Shown piece by piece: positions 17,098-27,183 of a stretch of DNA of 64,000 nt (positions are counted from its first letter, which is position 1; every line of letters begins with the position of its first letter). The translations under genes were made by a program, and so were the position numbers. The stretch is taken from positions 1 to 64,000 of the forward strand of contig JAGXRD010000146.1 of NCBI GenBank assembly GCA_018336035.1. The letters are read 5' to 3'. The notes beneath the pieces were generated by a model. That model saw only the letters and a program-made list of their open reading frames with translations, made no database searches and had not been told where the DNA came from. Source of the DNA: Alphaproteobacteria bacterium (GTDB lineage: Bacteria; Pseudomonadota; Alphaproteobacteria; Ferrovibrionales; Ferrovibrionaceae).

Positions 17098-17754
17098 TCA
17101 GTCAGAACCCGCAACTTCTGGAATCCAGCCCTCGTCCCGCATTTCGTCCAGGATGCGGCTGATTTCCTGCCGCTCGGTGCCGCTGGTTGGCACGTTTCCA
17201 CTATGCGTCAACTCGATGTAGGCGACGCGGTCGGTGAGATAGCCCTTGGACAGGGGCAGCCCCAGTTCAGCGGTCTGTGCACGGGTGAACTTGCCAACCG
17301 CACTGCGAGGTTTGATGCCGATCAGGACGACTTTGCTCTTGATCTCGCGCCGGCCGCCCTTGGCGAGCGACTGGACAAGGCGGTAAGCCTTGTCGGCCTC
17401 CAGCAATTCCTTGCGGGCGGAGCCGGCCGGGATCAGAACGCCGTCTGCAGTGCCGATAGCGGTCACTGCGGCCTGGTTGCCAAAGCCGGCGGTGTCGATC
17501 AACACCACGTCATGGTCCTCTGCCAGGCTTTGGGCAATGTCCACGATCTTTTCAGGGCTGACCTCATGGACGCTCTTGATGGTTACGGCGCCGCCGTAAA
17601 CGTCCCTGTTCCACTCGGTATAGTCGCCACTCGGGTCGCCATCGAGAACGGCGACCGTGCTGCCGTCCACCACGAGGTTATGCGCTAGACAGATCGTGAG
17701 GGTGGTTTTACCCGCTCCACCCTTCCCTGTCGCAACAGCAATGATAGCACCCAT
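17098..17754 (-). CDS. parA: ParA-family partition ATPase
   Basis: The 218-residue protein opens with MGAIIAVATGKGGAGKTTLT, the deviant Walker A motif of ParA/MinD ATPases (residues 10-17), with VAVLDGDPSGD (Walker A') and VVLIDTAGFG (Walker B). The short length without an N-terminal HTH is typical of type Ib ParA, whose small partner protein binds the centromere. The ATG at 17754 has AAGGA seven bases upstream; an in-frame start ten codons earlier is possible. Palindromic sites lie immediately upstream. Confidence 0.85.
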   Translation of the reverse strand: MGAIIAVATGKGGAGKTTLTICLAHNLVVDGSTVAVLDGDPSGDYTEWNRDVYGGAVTIKSVHEVSPEKIVDIAQSLAEDHDVVLIDTAGFGNQAAVTAIGTADGVLIPAGSARKELLEADKAYRLVQSLAKGGRREIKSKVVLIGIKPRSAVGKFTRAQTAELGLPLSKGYLTDRVAYIELTHSGNVPTSGTERQEISRILDEMRDEGWIPEVAGSD

Positions 17755-17770
17755 CCGCAAATCCTTCGTA

Positions 17771-18072
17771 TAGCAAGCTATCAATCTAGCGGGCTTTAGT
17801 AGTAGCTGGATAGCGCGCTAAATGAAGATTAACCCTTCAAGTCCAGTGGCTTGCAATTGATAGCAATATAGCCGTAAAGCAAACTATAGAGCTATCTATA
17901 TATCATGTAAAGCGAAATAGCATGCTATATAGAGTAGCGTGCTATACATATAGCAAAGCTATACTGGTTAGCTTGCTATACAGATATGAGATTGGGTGTA
18001 GTTGCGGTAAGAGGTCAGCTGTCCGCTAAGCGTGCTAGCTTGCTATACACGCTAGCGCTGCTAGCCGTGCTA
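17771..18072. repeat. cluster of TAGCNNGCTA palindromes (candidate centromere/operator)
   Basis: Six perfect TAGCNNGCTA sites lie at 17771-17780, 17811-17820, 17918-17927, 17935-17944, 17969-17978 and 18036-18045. One-base-longer variants are at 17951-17961, 18053-18063 and 18062-18072, and there are several degenerate half copies. The block is AT-rich, sits between parA and a divergent-side HTH gene and runs into that gene's 3' end. Clustered palindromes beside a type Ib ParA are what a parS/autoregulatory region looks like. Confidence 0.7.
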
Positions 18073-18332
18073 GCCGGCTCGGATGGAAGTTGGAACCGGC
18101 CCGAAGCAAAGGCGTCGCCAAGGGATGGTCGGAGGGCGAGAGCCCAGAGGAGGGCGCGTAGCAGCTGACTTGGATTGCGTTTGCCGCTCTCATAGTCGGA
18201 AAAAGAATTCTCGCCGGTGCCGAGAATACGGCCAGCTTGGCGGCTAGACCAACCCGCTTTTAGGCGGATATCCTTTATTTGAGAAGGGGTTAAGTCTGGT
18301 GGAATAGGGGAGGAAAAGGGTTTTCTGGGCAT
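18015..18332 (-). CDS. helix-turn-helix transcriptional regulator
   Basis: The 105-residue protein has an N-terminal HTH (LTPSQIKDIRLKAGWSSRQA then LGTGENSFSDYESGKRNPS) of the XRE/antitoxin-like class, followed by an alanine/serine-rich tail. A perfect 7-bp inverted repeat directly upstream of its start codon is a likely autoregulatory operator. Its last codons are built from the TAGCNNGCTA repeat block, so coding and site functions overlap. Confidence 0.65.
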   Translation of the reverse strand: MPRKPFSSPIPPDLTPSQIKDIRLKAGWSSRQAGRILGTGENSFSDYESGKRNPSQLLRALLWALALRPSLGDAFASGRFQLPSEPASTASSASVYSKLARLADS

Positions 18333-18338
18333 GTGTAA

Positions 18339-18357
18339 TGATACCTTTATGGTATCA
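18339..18357. promoter_or_regulatory. inverted repeat operator of the HTH gene
   Basis: TGATACC-TTTAT-GGTATCA: perfect 7-bp arms around 5 bases, starting six bases upstream of the HTH start codon. The position overlaps where the promoter should be, consistent with autoregulation. Confidence 0.6.
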
Positions 18358-18498
18358 CTTAAACAATGTCGCTGTTAAGCCCGGCTAAGATCACGCCATT
18401 TTACGCACTGAGTACGACGAGCAGAATCATCTGTTGTTTAGGAAATCTCATCCTATCTATTCTTCCATGACGCAAAAAATTGAGCCTAAGATGCAGCC

Positions 18499-18897
18499 AT
18501 GAAACCAATCGCTGCGGCCCTTGCTAAACGTTTTGAAACCCATGCGCCTTCGGATGCGCTAAAGGTTCGCGTTTATGCGCGTCCAGGCAAGGCTCTGCTT
18601 GCATTGAGCGTCGCAAGTGCAGTGGCATTGTTTGCAGCGTCCATGCTCGCCATTCTTTGGATCATTCCAACCGGCACTTTGCAGACTTTGCCAGAAACAA
18701 ATATGGGCGCAGCTATCGGCATTTTGTTTGCGGGCTTCATTGCAATGATTGCTGCGTTCGCAGGATTTGCCGGCGCTATCAAGCAACAAGAAAATTCGGA
18801 AGCGATGTTTAAAGCAGAGTCCGAATTGTTGATGGAGCTTGAGCAAGTCGAAAGACGCCGCAGTGAGCGACACGCGAAAGAGGCCGTCGCCGGCTGA
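18499..18897 (+). CDS. two-helix membrane protein
   Basis: The 132-residue protein has two membrane helices (ALLALSVASAVALFAASMLAI and AIGILFAGFIAMIAAFAGFAG, about residues 32-55 and 71-92) and a charged coiled C-terminal tail (LLMELEQVERRRSERHAKE). No family recognised. It probably forms a pair with the next membrane gene, which begins five bases after its stop. Confidence 0.55.
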   Translation: MKPIAAALAKRFETHAPSDALKVRVYARPGKALLALSVASAVALFAASMLAILWIIPTGTLQTLPETNMGAAIGILFAGFIAMIAAFAGFAGAIKQQENSEAMFKAESELLMELEQVERRRSERHAKEAVAG

Positions 18898-18902
18898 TCT
18901 AA

Positions 18903-19382
18903 ATGGCGCTGCTCCGGTCGCTGTCGCAAGCATCGATAGATGCCATCATCGACCGATGCGATGACGAAATCATCTTCCTGATTCGTGATGAGATAAGGCT
19001 GCGCGAAGCGCGGCGCAATGAACTGCGGTCCACCTTCAGCGCTTTGAGCTGGGGTTTACTCATTACTGAATGCTGCGCCGGCGTCTGGGGTATGTGGACG
19101 CTCGATATTACGGTGATGCAGGCAATGCAATTCATGGCCGCATTCTCTGTTCCGGCCGGTACTGCGATCTCGGCACTCTTTGCGGTGTTTGGTGCTGCCA
19201 TGGCCAGCCATAAAGCCGTCAAGATGCTGACGACGCCATTCTCAAGCGAAATTCTGAAAGATATCGACCGTGTCGAACAGCAGAAGCTACGGGTGAAGGT
19301 TCACCGGATACACTGCAGGAACGTGATCCACTACAGGCGTATGGGCTATTCAATCCCGGCCTGGGAAGAGATGGACTTTTAG
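18903..19382 (+). CDS. membrane protein of unknown function
   Basis: The 159-residue protein has a charged N-terminal helix (IIDRCDDEIIFLIRDEIRLREARR), two membrane helices (about residues 46-66 and 77-103) and a basic C-terminal tail. Its start five bases after the preceding stop suggests a co-translated pair of membrane proteins. Function unknown. It is the last gene before the transposase-mercury block. Confidence 0.55.
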   Translation: MALLRSLSQASIDAIIDRCDDEIIFLIRDEIRLREARRNELRSTFSALSWGLLITECCAGVWGMWTLDITVMQAMQFMAAFSVPAGTAISALFAVFGAAMASHKAVKMLTTPFSSEILKDIDRVEQQKLRVKVHRIHCRNVIHYRRMGYSIPAWEEMDF

Positions 19383-19559
19383 TGGGCGGATCTGGGCGGC
19401 TCGACGTGAATTTTTCGGGTATCCGGAATCTGGTGTGGGTTCTGGCTCCTTGGGTCTTTGTAGCTATCACTTTCAAAGAATGGATTTTGGTGTTGGACGG
19501 CTGAGCGGATGTGCTAGAGTAAAAGTCGGATTTCAGTGTGGGTTCGCCCAAGGTGCTGA

Positions 19560-20900
19560 GTGACGGACTTTCTCCAGCTGCGAAGCCTGAAGACGCTTGA
19601 AATCCTGACCAGCGAGGACAGTTACGTCGTCAAGGCCGAAGGCGTCAATCAGTGGGTGACCTGCCCGCTGTGCAAGACCGGACGCCTGCATGGTCACGGC
19701 TCACAGGAACAGTCGTTTCAGGACACACCGACGCACGGCAAACCCGTCGTGATCTTCATCCAGCGCCGTCGCTATCGCTGTACAAGCTGCACCAAGACCT
19801 TGTTTGAGCCTGTGGCGGACCTTGATGGAAAACGCCAAGCCACGGCGCGTCTGGTGCGTTATATCCGCGACCAGTCCTTCTCCAAGACCTTTGCGGCCCT
19901 TGCCCGGGAAGTAGCCGTGGACGAAAAGACGGTCCGCCACGTCTTCGACGATTTCATCGAGGAGGTCGAGGCCAAGACCCAGTTCCGGACGCCGCGGGTG
20001 CTGGGTATCGACGAGCTCAAGATCATCGGCCAGTACCGGGCCATGATCACCAACGTCGAGCGCAAGACCGTGTTCGATATCCGCCCCAGCCGGGCCAAAG
20101 CCGAGTTGATGCCCTATTTCCGCGACCTGCGGGACAAGGACTCGGTCGAGTGGGTGGCGATGGACATGTACCACGTTTATCGGCAGGTGGTGCGCGCCAC
20201 GCTGCCACAGGCCCGGATCGTGGTCGATCGATTCCATATCCAGCGCATGGCGAACGACGCGCTGGAGAAGCTGCGCAAGCGCATTCGCAAGGATTTGTCC
20301 ACCCGGCAGCGCCTCAAACTCAAGGACGAGCGGTTCCTGCTGCTCAAGCGGCAGCACGACCTGACAGGGAGAGATATGGACCGGATGCGGGAATGGTTCC
20401 AACAGTTCCCGCTCCTAAGCGAAGCCCACGCGCTCAAGGAAGGATTTCTGTCGATCTGGGATCAGAAGACCCGCCCAGCAGCAGAAGCCGCCTGCGCGAA
20501 GTGGCAGGCCAATATTCCGACCGAATTGGCGGCCACGTTCAAGGACCTGACCACCGCCGTGCACAACTGGCACGACGAAATCTTCGCCTACTTCGAGCAG
20601 CCGATTACCAATGCCTATACTGAGTCAGTCAACCGAGTGGCCAAAGACATGAACCGCATGGGCAGGGGTTACAGCTTCGAGGTGCTTCGGGCGCGCATGC
20701 TCTACGACAAGAAGGCGCGCAAGGATGGCTCGGTTATCGAAACCGTGTTGGTCGATGACGACGACCCAATGACCACGGACTTCGTGTTCCAGCGGATGAC
20801 CACGGCGGCAACGCGCAAGAAGAAGATCACGCGCGTGGTCGAGTACGGCCCCTATCTCCCGACGCTGGCGCGGCTACTCGAAGAGGGGTATTTCGAATAG
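19560..20900 (+). CDS. tnpA: ISL3-family transposase
   Basis: The 446-residue transposase has an N-terminal zinc-ribbon (CPLCKTGRLHGHG, then CTSCTKTLFEP), a helix-turn-helix region and the DDE catalytic domain (GIDELKI; VAMDMYHVYRQVV; C-terminal NAYTESVNRVAKDMNRMGRGYSFE) characteristic of ISL3 elements. The likely start is the GTG at 19560. It is intact and convergent with the mercury operon. I could not find convincing terminal inverted repeats, so the element's ends, and whether it carries the mer genes, remain open. Confidence 0.9.
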   Translation: MTDFLQLRSLKTLEILTSEDSYVVKAEGVNQWVTCPLCKTGRLHGHGSQEQSFQDTPTHGKPVVIFIQRRRYRCTSCTKTLFEPVADLDGKRQATARLVRYIRDQSFSKTFAALAREVAVDEKTVRHVFDDFIEEVEAKTQFRTPRVLGIDELKIIGQYRAMITNVERKTVFDIRPSRAKAELMPYFRDLRDKDSVEWVAMDMYHVYRQVVRATLPQARIVVDRFHIQRMANDALEKLRKRIRKDLSTRQRLKLKDERFLLLKRQHDLTGRDMDRMREWFQQFPLLSEAHALKEGFLSIWDQKTRPAAEAACAKWQANIPTELAATFKDLTTAVHNWHDEIFAYFEQPITNAYTESVNRVAKDMNRMGRGYSFEVLRARMLYDKKARKDGSVIETVLVDDDDPMTTDFVFQRMTTAATRKKKITRVVEYGPYLPTLARLLEEGYFE

Positions 20901-20982
20901 TCCTCAGCCCATTGTGCAAGAGGCGGCGCTTCAGCCTGAATTTGTGATTCAGCCGATGAAGCATAGGTAAGAGGCCCAGCCA

Positions 20983-22966
<1,984 letters not shown>

Positions 22967-22978
22967 GGCAATCTCCTT

Positions 22979-23329
22979 TCAGTAGAACAGGGGCATGAGG
23001 TAGGGGAACACGAGCGCGATCAGCACCAGGGCGGTGACGATCCAGAAGATCACCTTGTAGGCCGTCCGCACCTGGGGCACGGCGCATGCGTCGTCCGGCG
23101 CGCAGGCGCGAGCCGGCCGGAAGATGCGACGCCACGCGAAGAACAGCGCCACGAGCGCCACGCCAATGAAGATCGGCCGGTACGGTTCCAGCGCGGTCAA
23201 GTTGCCGATCCAGGCGCCGGAGAAACCCAGCGTGATCAGCACCAGCGGACCGAGGCAGCAGGTCGAGGCGAGGATGGCGGCGAGGCCACCGGCGGCCAGT
23301 GCACCGCGGCCGTTGCTGGGGTCTGCCAT
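22979..23329 (-). CDS. merT: Mercuric transport membrane protein
   Basis: The 116-residue inner-membrane protein has three predicted helices. The first holds the Hg-binding cysteine pair (ILASTCCLGPLVL) and a cytoplasmic loop holds the second pair region (ACAPDDACAVP). It carries Hg(II) from MerP to MerA. I took the ATG at 23329 behind GGAAGGAGATCC; the longer frame runs through the mer promoter and is not real. Confidence 0.94.
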   Translation of the reverse strand: MADPSNGRGALAAGGLAAILASTCCLGPLVLITLGFSGAWIGNLTALEPYRPIFIGVALVALFFAWRRIFRPARACAPDDACAVPQVRTAYKVIFWIVTALVLIALVFPYLMPLFY

Positions 23330-23367
23330 GTGAGGGATCTCCTTCCGAGACGTTGCGTGATGCGCTA

Positions 23368-23398
23368 AGGTTACTTCCGTAGTCAAGTACGGAGTCAA
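23368..23398 (-). promoter_or_regulatory. MerR-controlled merTPA promoter/operator
   Basis: On the minus strand: -35 TTGACT (23393-23398), a 19-base spacer holding the dyad CCGTA-N6-TACGG, and -10 TAACCT (23368-23373). The overlong 19-bp spacer with a central dyad is the hallmark of MerR-activated promoters, and the sequence is nearly that of Tn501/Tn21. Confidence 0.92.
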
Positions 23399-23403
23399 GC
23401 GCG

Positions 23404-23811
23404 ATGGTGAACGATCCGCAAACACTGACCATCGGGGCTTTCGCCAAGGCCGCTGGGGTCAACGTGGAGACCATCCGGTTCTATCAGCGCAAGGGGTTAT
23501 TGCCAGAACCAGGTCGGCCCGTCGGCAGTATTCGCCGCTACGGATCGGCGGACGTGGCGCGGGTGCGTTTCGTGAAATCCGCCCAGCGGCTGGGGTTCAA
23601 CCTGGACGAAGTCGGCCAACTCCTACAGCTTGAGGACGGCACTCACTGCAGCGAAGCCGCCGAGCTGGCTGCGCTCCAGCTCACCGACGTGCGCACCAAG
23701 ATGGCGGACCTGACGCGAATCGAAGCGGTGCTGTCACGGTTGGTCAACGAGTGCCATGCGCAGCGAGGCACTGTGTCGTGCCCGCTGATCGATTCTCTGC
23801 ACGGGAGCTAG
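23404..23811 (+). CDS. merR: Mercury-responsive regulator MerR
   Basis: The 135-residue regulator has an N-terminal winged HTH ([25 protein letters not shown]) and the three mercury-binding cysteines (in GTHCSE, NECHAQ and TVSCPL). It represses and, with Hg(II), activates the divergent merTPA promoter. It is divergent from merT with the operator between them; the GATGGTG start lies a few bases past the -35. Confidence 0.95.
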   Translation: MVNDPQTLTIGAFAKAAGVNVETIRFYQRKGLLPEPGRPVGSIRRYGSADVARVRFVKSAQRLGFNLDEVGQLLQLEDGTHCSEAAELAALQLTDVRTKMADLTRIEAVLSRLVNECHAQRGTVSCPLIDSLHGS

Positions 23812-24001
23812 GCGCGTGGCTTAACCCGGTTTTCCGTTCCACTGCGCCTCAAACCCCAGTTCGAGCCGGGGGCAAGGTGACCTGCCACTGATTGTTTCCT
23901 TGCACCGACATGCGCCAGACAAAGCCCACAATGAAGGCTAAAAGCGCGTAAGCCTTGCGATACCAGAAACCTACCGAACGAGAGCTGTCAGACAAGAAGG
24001 G

Positions 24002-24202
24002 CTAGTGCGGTCTTCCCACACTAAAATCCGGATACCCAATTTTTCCATCCACGTCCAGGACGAGGACATAGCGCGCTCCGCATTGGCCGCAGCCGTCTGC
24101 CCATCCTAAGCCAGGGTCCATCATGTCTGGCGCGCCTTCCCACCAGTGATCGTCCTCGTAACCGCATTCAGGACAGATTGGATTGTCGTTACCTTTACTC
24201 AA
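24002..24202 (-). CDS. small zinc-ribbon protein
   Basis: The 66-residue protein has two Cys pairs (NPICPECGYEDD and DGCGQCGARY) that should bind one zinc. The proposed TTG start at 24202 has GAGG eight bases upstream; the upstream open frame has no suitable start and a non-coding look. Such zinc-ribbon miniproteins are common on plasmids. Function unknown, start uncertain. Confidence 0.5.
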   Translation of the reverse strand: MSKGNDNPICPECGYEDDHWWEGAPDMMDPGLGWADGCGQCGARYVLVLDVDGKIGYPDFSVGRPH

Positions 24203-24303
24203 CTTAGAAGCCTCACTAGCATTTGCCCAAAGAAGTGGGGCGTATATATAGCAAACAAGTTTGCAAGAAAAGTCAGGGCAGAGCGGTAGGCAGGGGGGCC
24301 AGG

Positions 24304-26073
24304 ATGGACCTGGTAATATCGTCTGAGGTTGCGATTGATCTGGCCGGGGCGGTCGCACCGTTGTCAGCGGCCACAGACATTGGAGACTCACTAAATGCGG
24401 TCGCGGATGCACGACCTTGTTTGTGGCTTGAGGCTCTGGGGAATTGTGGTCGCGCTGTAGAGCCAGCCAATGTCTATTTGTCGATCGGGGAGGCGCTTGC
24501 GGTCATTGGCCTGCTGGCAGCATTCATCCAGGTAGCCGAGCCGCGTTTCCGTTTCCGATTAGCGGTTGCTCCATTCCCAGGCCGACGATCCATCTATGCA
24601 CTGTTCTTCGCCGGGACGGTGCTGACTGTGATCAGCTCGATGCTTCCGGCCGTACCCATATATCTGCCGTGGCCGCTTTCGTTGACTCGCAGCTGGGAAG
24701 CAACCGCCGGCGTGTTGTTCATTGCAGGCTTGGGAATCATGTTCTGGCGCATGACCCGCTGGGCGCATTTCAGTAAGCGCAATGCCGAGCAGTATTACTT
24801 GGCCGTGGTCAGCTCAATCGCCAAAGGTGAGCGGTCGACATTGGGGCAGCTCGTCATTGATATAGGAGAAGCGATCAAGACGATCGTAATGCTAAGCAAG
24901 CAGGCAGAGCAGATACATCATACACAAAAGCAGCCGCCCGATCATATGTCCGCAGCATGGCATTTTCTCGACCTGCTCGCTGATCCCATAGTTGCGCGGG
25001 TGCTAGTCAGAGAGGGTTCGCCGACTCTCTCTGTCTTGCTTTCAGAAATTCATGATCAGAAGGCATACAGTCTGCACCTTTCTACCGCGATTAAGGCAAT
25101 CGTGCGCGCAGGCCTGATAGATCGAGAATCGATTTTCTTTCGGGAAAACGAGTACGGCAGCCTGGGCCGGTCCAAGACGATCACGCGAGCCATGTTTTCC
25201 AATTACAGGTTCGTTGAAAATTACGATCCGCTGGGCGCGTATAACGGCTTCTCCAAGGACATGGCTGCAGCTGATCAATTCAAACTATGGCAAGAGATGC
25301 TGTTGATCGCTGTTGAGGGTTATATCGACAAGGGCGGTAATGCGCATCCCGCAGCGTTTTTCCGAGCGTTCGGGACAATCAGCCATACAGCAATGTCTGC
25401 CGTTAACAGGATCAACAAGACGCCCATAACGGATGTTTACGATATCGATGAGACAAACCGGGCAGATGCAGCCGGCAGAGTTTTTGGAGAGATCCTTGAG
25501 GTGATCAAACGTCGTGGGGCTGGGTTGCGGCTGGCGCCGACCGAGCAGCTATTAACCACGAAAAACAACACGTTCTTATATGCTGTTGCTGATGGGATAT
25601 TTGAGTATTTTTCGGCCGTTTCAGCAACTGGGGAAGGGTGGTCAGCCATTCGATCAGCCAGTTTAGCACCGCTGTTCGAGCTATTCTCCCACGGTGATGA
25701 TCGCGGCTCTCCACAGATTCAGCAGATCCGGGAAATCCTGCAGTACAAAATGATTGAGCGGGTTCGGGAGAACCTGATTGAGGGCAGCTATCATCCTATG
25801 ACGGCAAAGTTAATCAGTCTGTTTTGGCTCGATCTCGATGGGACCATGAAAGGTACTTGGGGAGAGTTCTCACGGGCTCTGACTGAAGAAATTCGGCAAA
25901 ACTTCGTCACCGCCTTCAGATCAGATCGGGATCACGCATTGTCCTGCTTATCTGAGAATATGGTGTTTGATGAGAAGGAGATGGTCATCTCAATTCTGCA
26001 AAGGACAAAATTTGCTAACCGCGGCCAGAAAAAGATTGGCGAGTTAAAGCTGAATCAGCCGGCGGCGAATTAA
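24304..26073 (+). CDS. large membrane-anchored protein of unknown function
   Basis: The 589-residue protein has three predicted membrane helices near the N-terminus (about residues 59-78, 97-120 and 133-152), then some 430 residues of soluble, mainly helical domain (e.g. FLDLLADPIVARVLVREGS, IRSASLAPLFELFSHGDDRG). I recognise no domain. The start could be the ATG at 24304 or the in-frame ATG at 24223. Composition is less GC-rich than its flanks. A membrane anchor with a large cytoplasmic part is compatible with a sensor or effector, but nothing shows this. Confidence 0.6.
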   Translation: MDLVISSEVAIDLAGAVAPLSAATDIGDSLNAVADARPCLWLEALGNCGRAVEPANVYLSIGEALAVIGLLAAFIQVAEPRFRFRLAVAPFPGRRSIYALFFAGTVLTVISSMLPAVPIYLPWPLSLTRSWEATAGVLFIAGLGIMFWRMTRWAHFSKRNAEQYYLAVVSSIAKGERSTLGQLVIDIGEAIKTIVMLSKQAEQIHHTQKQPPDHMSAAWHFLDLLADPIVARVLVREGSPTLSVLLSEIHDQKAYSLHLSTAIKAIVRAGLIDRESIFFRENEYGSLGRSKTITRAMFSNYRFVENYDPLGAYNGFSKDMAAADQFKLWQEMLLIAVEGYIDKGGNAHPAAFFRAFGTISHTAMSAVNRINKTPITDVYDIDETNRADAAGRVFGEILEVIKRRGAGLRLAPTEQLLTTKNNTFLYAVADGIFEYFSAVSATGEGWSAIRSASLAPLFELFSHGDDRGSPQIQQIREILQYKMIERVRENLIEGSYHPMTAKLISLFWLDLDGTMKGTWGEFSRALTEEIRQNFVTAFRSDRDHALSCLSENMVFDEKEMVISILQRTKFANRGQKKIGELKLNQPAAN

Positions 26074-26573
26074 TCGTCATTAGCTGCATTAGACTTAGTC
26101 CAACGGATAAAGACATTGCGAGGCGATAGACCTGCAGATCCAGCAAAGCTCTGCAGCTTTTGAGCAGCTGGTACAGCTCCCTCGGCAACGAGAAAGCCCC
26201 AGGTTAGATTGACGGCGTTCAACTCAGCGAAAAACCGATAGGCGCCAGGCGAGTTTACTTCCGGCAGCAATAAGAATTGCCCGTGGTTAGCATTCCGCCA
26301 GGCACCTACCAAATCATAGTGCTTGAAGGAACCTTCGGCGTTCCAGTCATCGGGCAGGCTTACTCTAGACATGGTGTAGATATCGGACGTTGCCCAAGCG
26401 GCATCCCCGACGATCAACCCTTCAGTCTGGCCGCGTGCAACAAGGTTGGCCACATCCATGCGAGCCTGGTTAAGATTGTCCGGTCGGTCGACCAATACCC
26501 AAACCGCGTCTCCGGTCGTGGCATGTGAAAGCCGTTCAAGCGAATCAGAAGCGGTAAGTAGCTGCAGCGTCAT
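26070..26573 (-). CDS. uncharacterised 167-residue protein
   Basis: Soluble protein with no recognised domain; segments such as DAVWVLVDRPDNLNQARMDVA and VNLTWGFLVAEGAVPAA suggest an alternating alpha/beta fold. Its stop codon overlaps that of the convergent membrane-anchored gene by four bases. It begins 27 bases after the wHTH gene's stop and probably shares the leftward transcript with the replication genes. Confidence 0.5.
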   Translation of the reverse strand: MTLQLLTASDSLERLSHATTGDAVWVLVDRPDNLNQARMDVANLVARGQTEGLIVGDAAWATSDIYTMSRVSLPDDWNAEGSFKHYDLVGAWRNANHGQFLLLPEVNSPGAYRFFAELNAVNLTWGFLVAEGAVPAAQKLQSFAGSAGLSPRNVFIRWTKSNAANDD

Positions 26574-26600
26574 GGTCGAATCCCTTTAATTGCATCCACG

Positions 26601-27167
26601 CTAAGCCGCCGCTTCCGGCGCCGTCAACGGGCGGCGATGTTGCGAGGATGTCAGCTGCAGCCTGAAGTCTGAAAGCGTCCAGTCGCGGCCGGTCAGGATC
26701 TCGGCGAGCCGTTCCCAGGCATTGATGGTGAATGTCGCGATTGCGGCATTGTCGGGCAGTTCGTGCTCGATCTGCAGAATGACCACAGGCTCGTCGGGAA
26801 ATTTCCGGAAGGTGAGCCAGGCGCGATTATCCGACTTGGCCAGCAACCGATAATGAACCCCGATCTGGCGGTAGAGCGGCGCGAGGCCGATATGCGATTT
26901 CCGGTCCTGGTCGTGCCACCAGTCGAGATAGCCGGAGGCCTGCAGCCGCTTCAGATGCGAAACGACTGTTCGCGGCGCGAGGCCAAGCGCTTTGGACAGG
27001 GCAGGGGCGTCGATTTCGATCTGGCTTTTGTCGTTGACCTGCGGAAACAGACCGACCAGGTGGGCCAGAATCTGAAAATCGGCGTCGGCGAGCGGCCAGC
27101 TGGCGGCAAGCTCGATGAAGGCCGGCGCGAGCGCCGGATCGGGCGGGGTAAAAGTCTGCTGTGTCAC
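26601..27167 (-). CDS. winged-helix plasmid protein, replication-associated
   Basis: The 188-residue protein has a winged-helix domain (FQILAHLVGLFPQVNDKSQ, APALSKALGLAPRTVVSHLKRLQASGYL) of the same general kind as in the RepC-like protein just upstream, with a C-terminal helical part (INAWERLAEILTGRDW). It starts 16 bases after that gene's stop behind AAGGAGCATTGC and is most likely a replication or copy-control accessory. Assignment rests on the fold and context. Confidence 0.6.
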   Translation of the reverse strand: MTQQTFTPPDPALAPAFIELAASWPLADADFQILAHLVGLFPQVNDKSQIEIDAPALSKALGLAPRTVVSHLKRLQASGYLDWWHDQDRKSHIGLAPLYRQIGVHYRLLAKSDNRAWLTFRKFPDEPVVILQIEHELPDNAAIATFTINAWERLAEILTGRDWTLSDFRLQLTSSQHRRPLTAPEAAA

Positions 27168-27183
27168 GCAATGCTCCTTTCGG

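Noticed and set aside
19383..20982. Terminal inverted repeats of the ISL3 element
   Set aside because: Several partial matches between the flanks (for example GGGTCTTTG near 19460 and the complement of GTAAGAGGCCC near 20970) fail after 7-8 bases, so no ends are reported.
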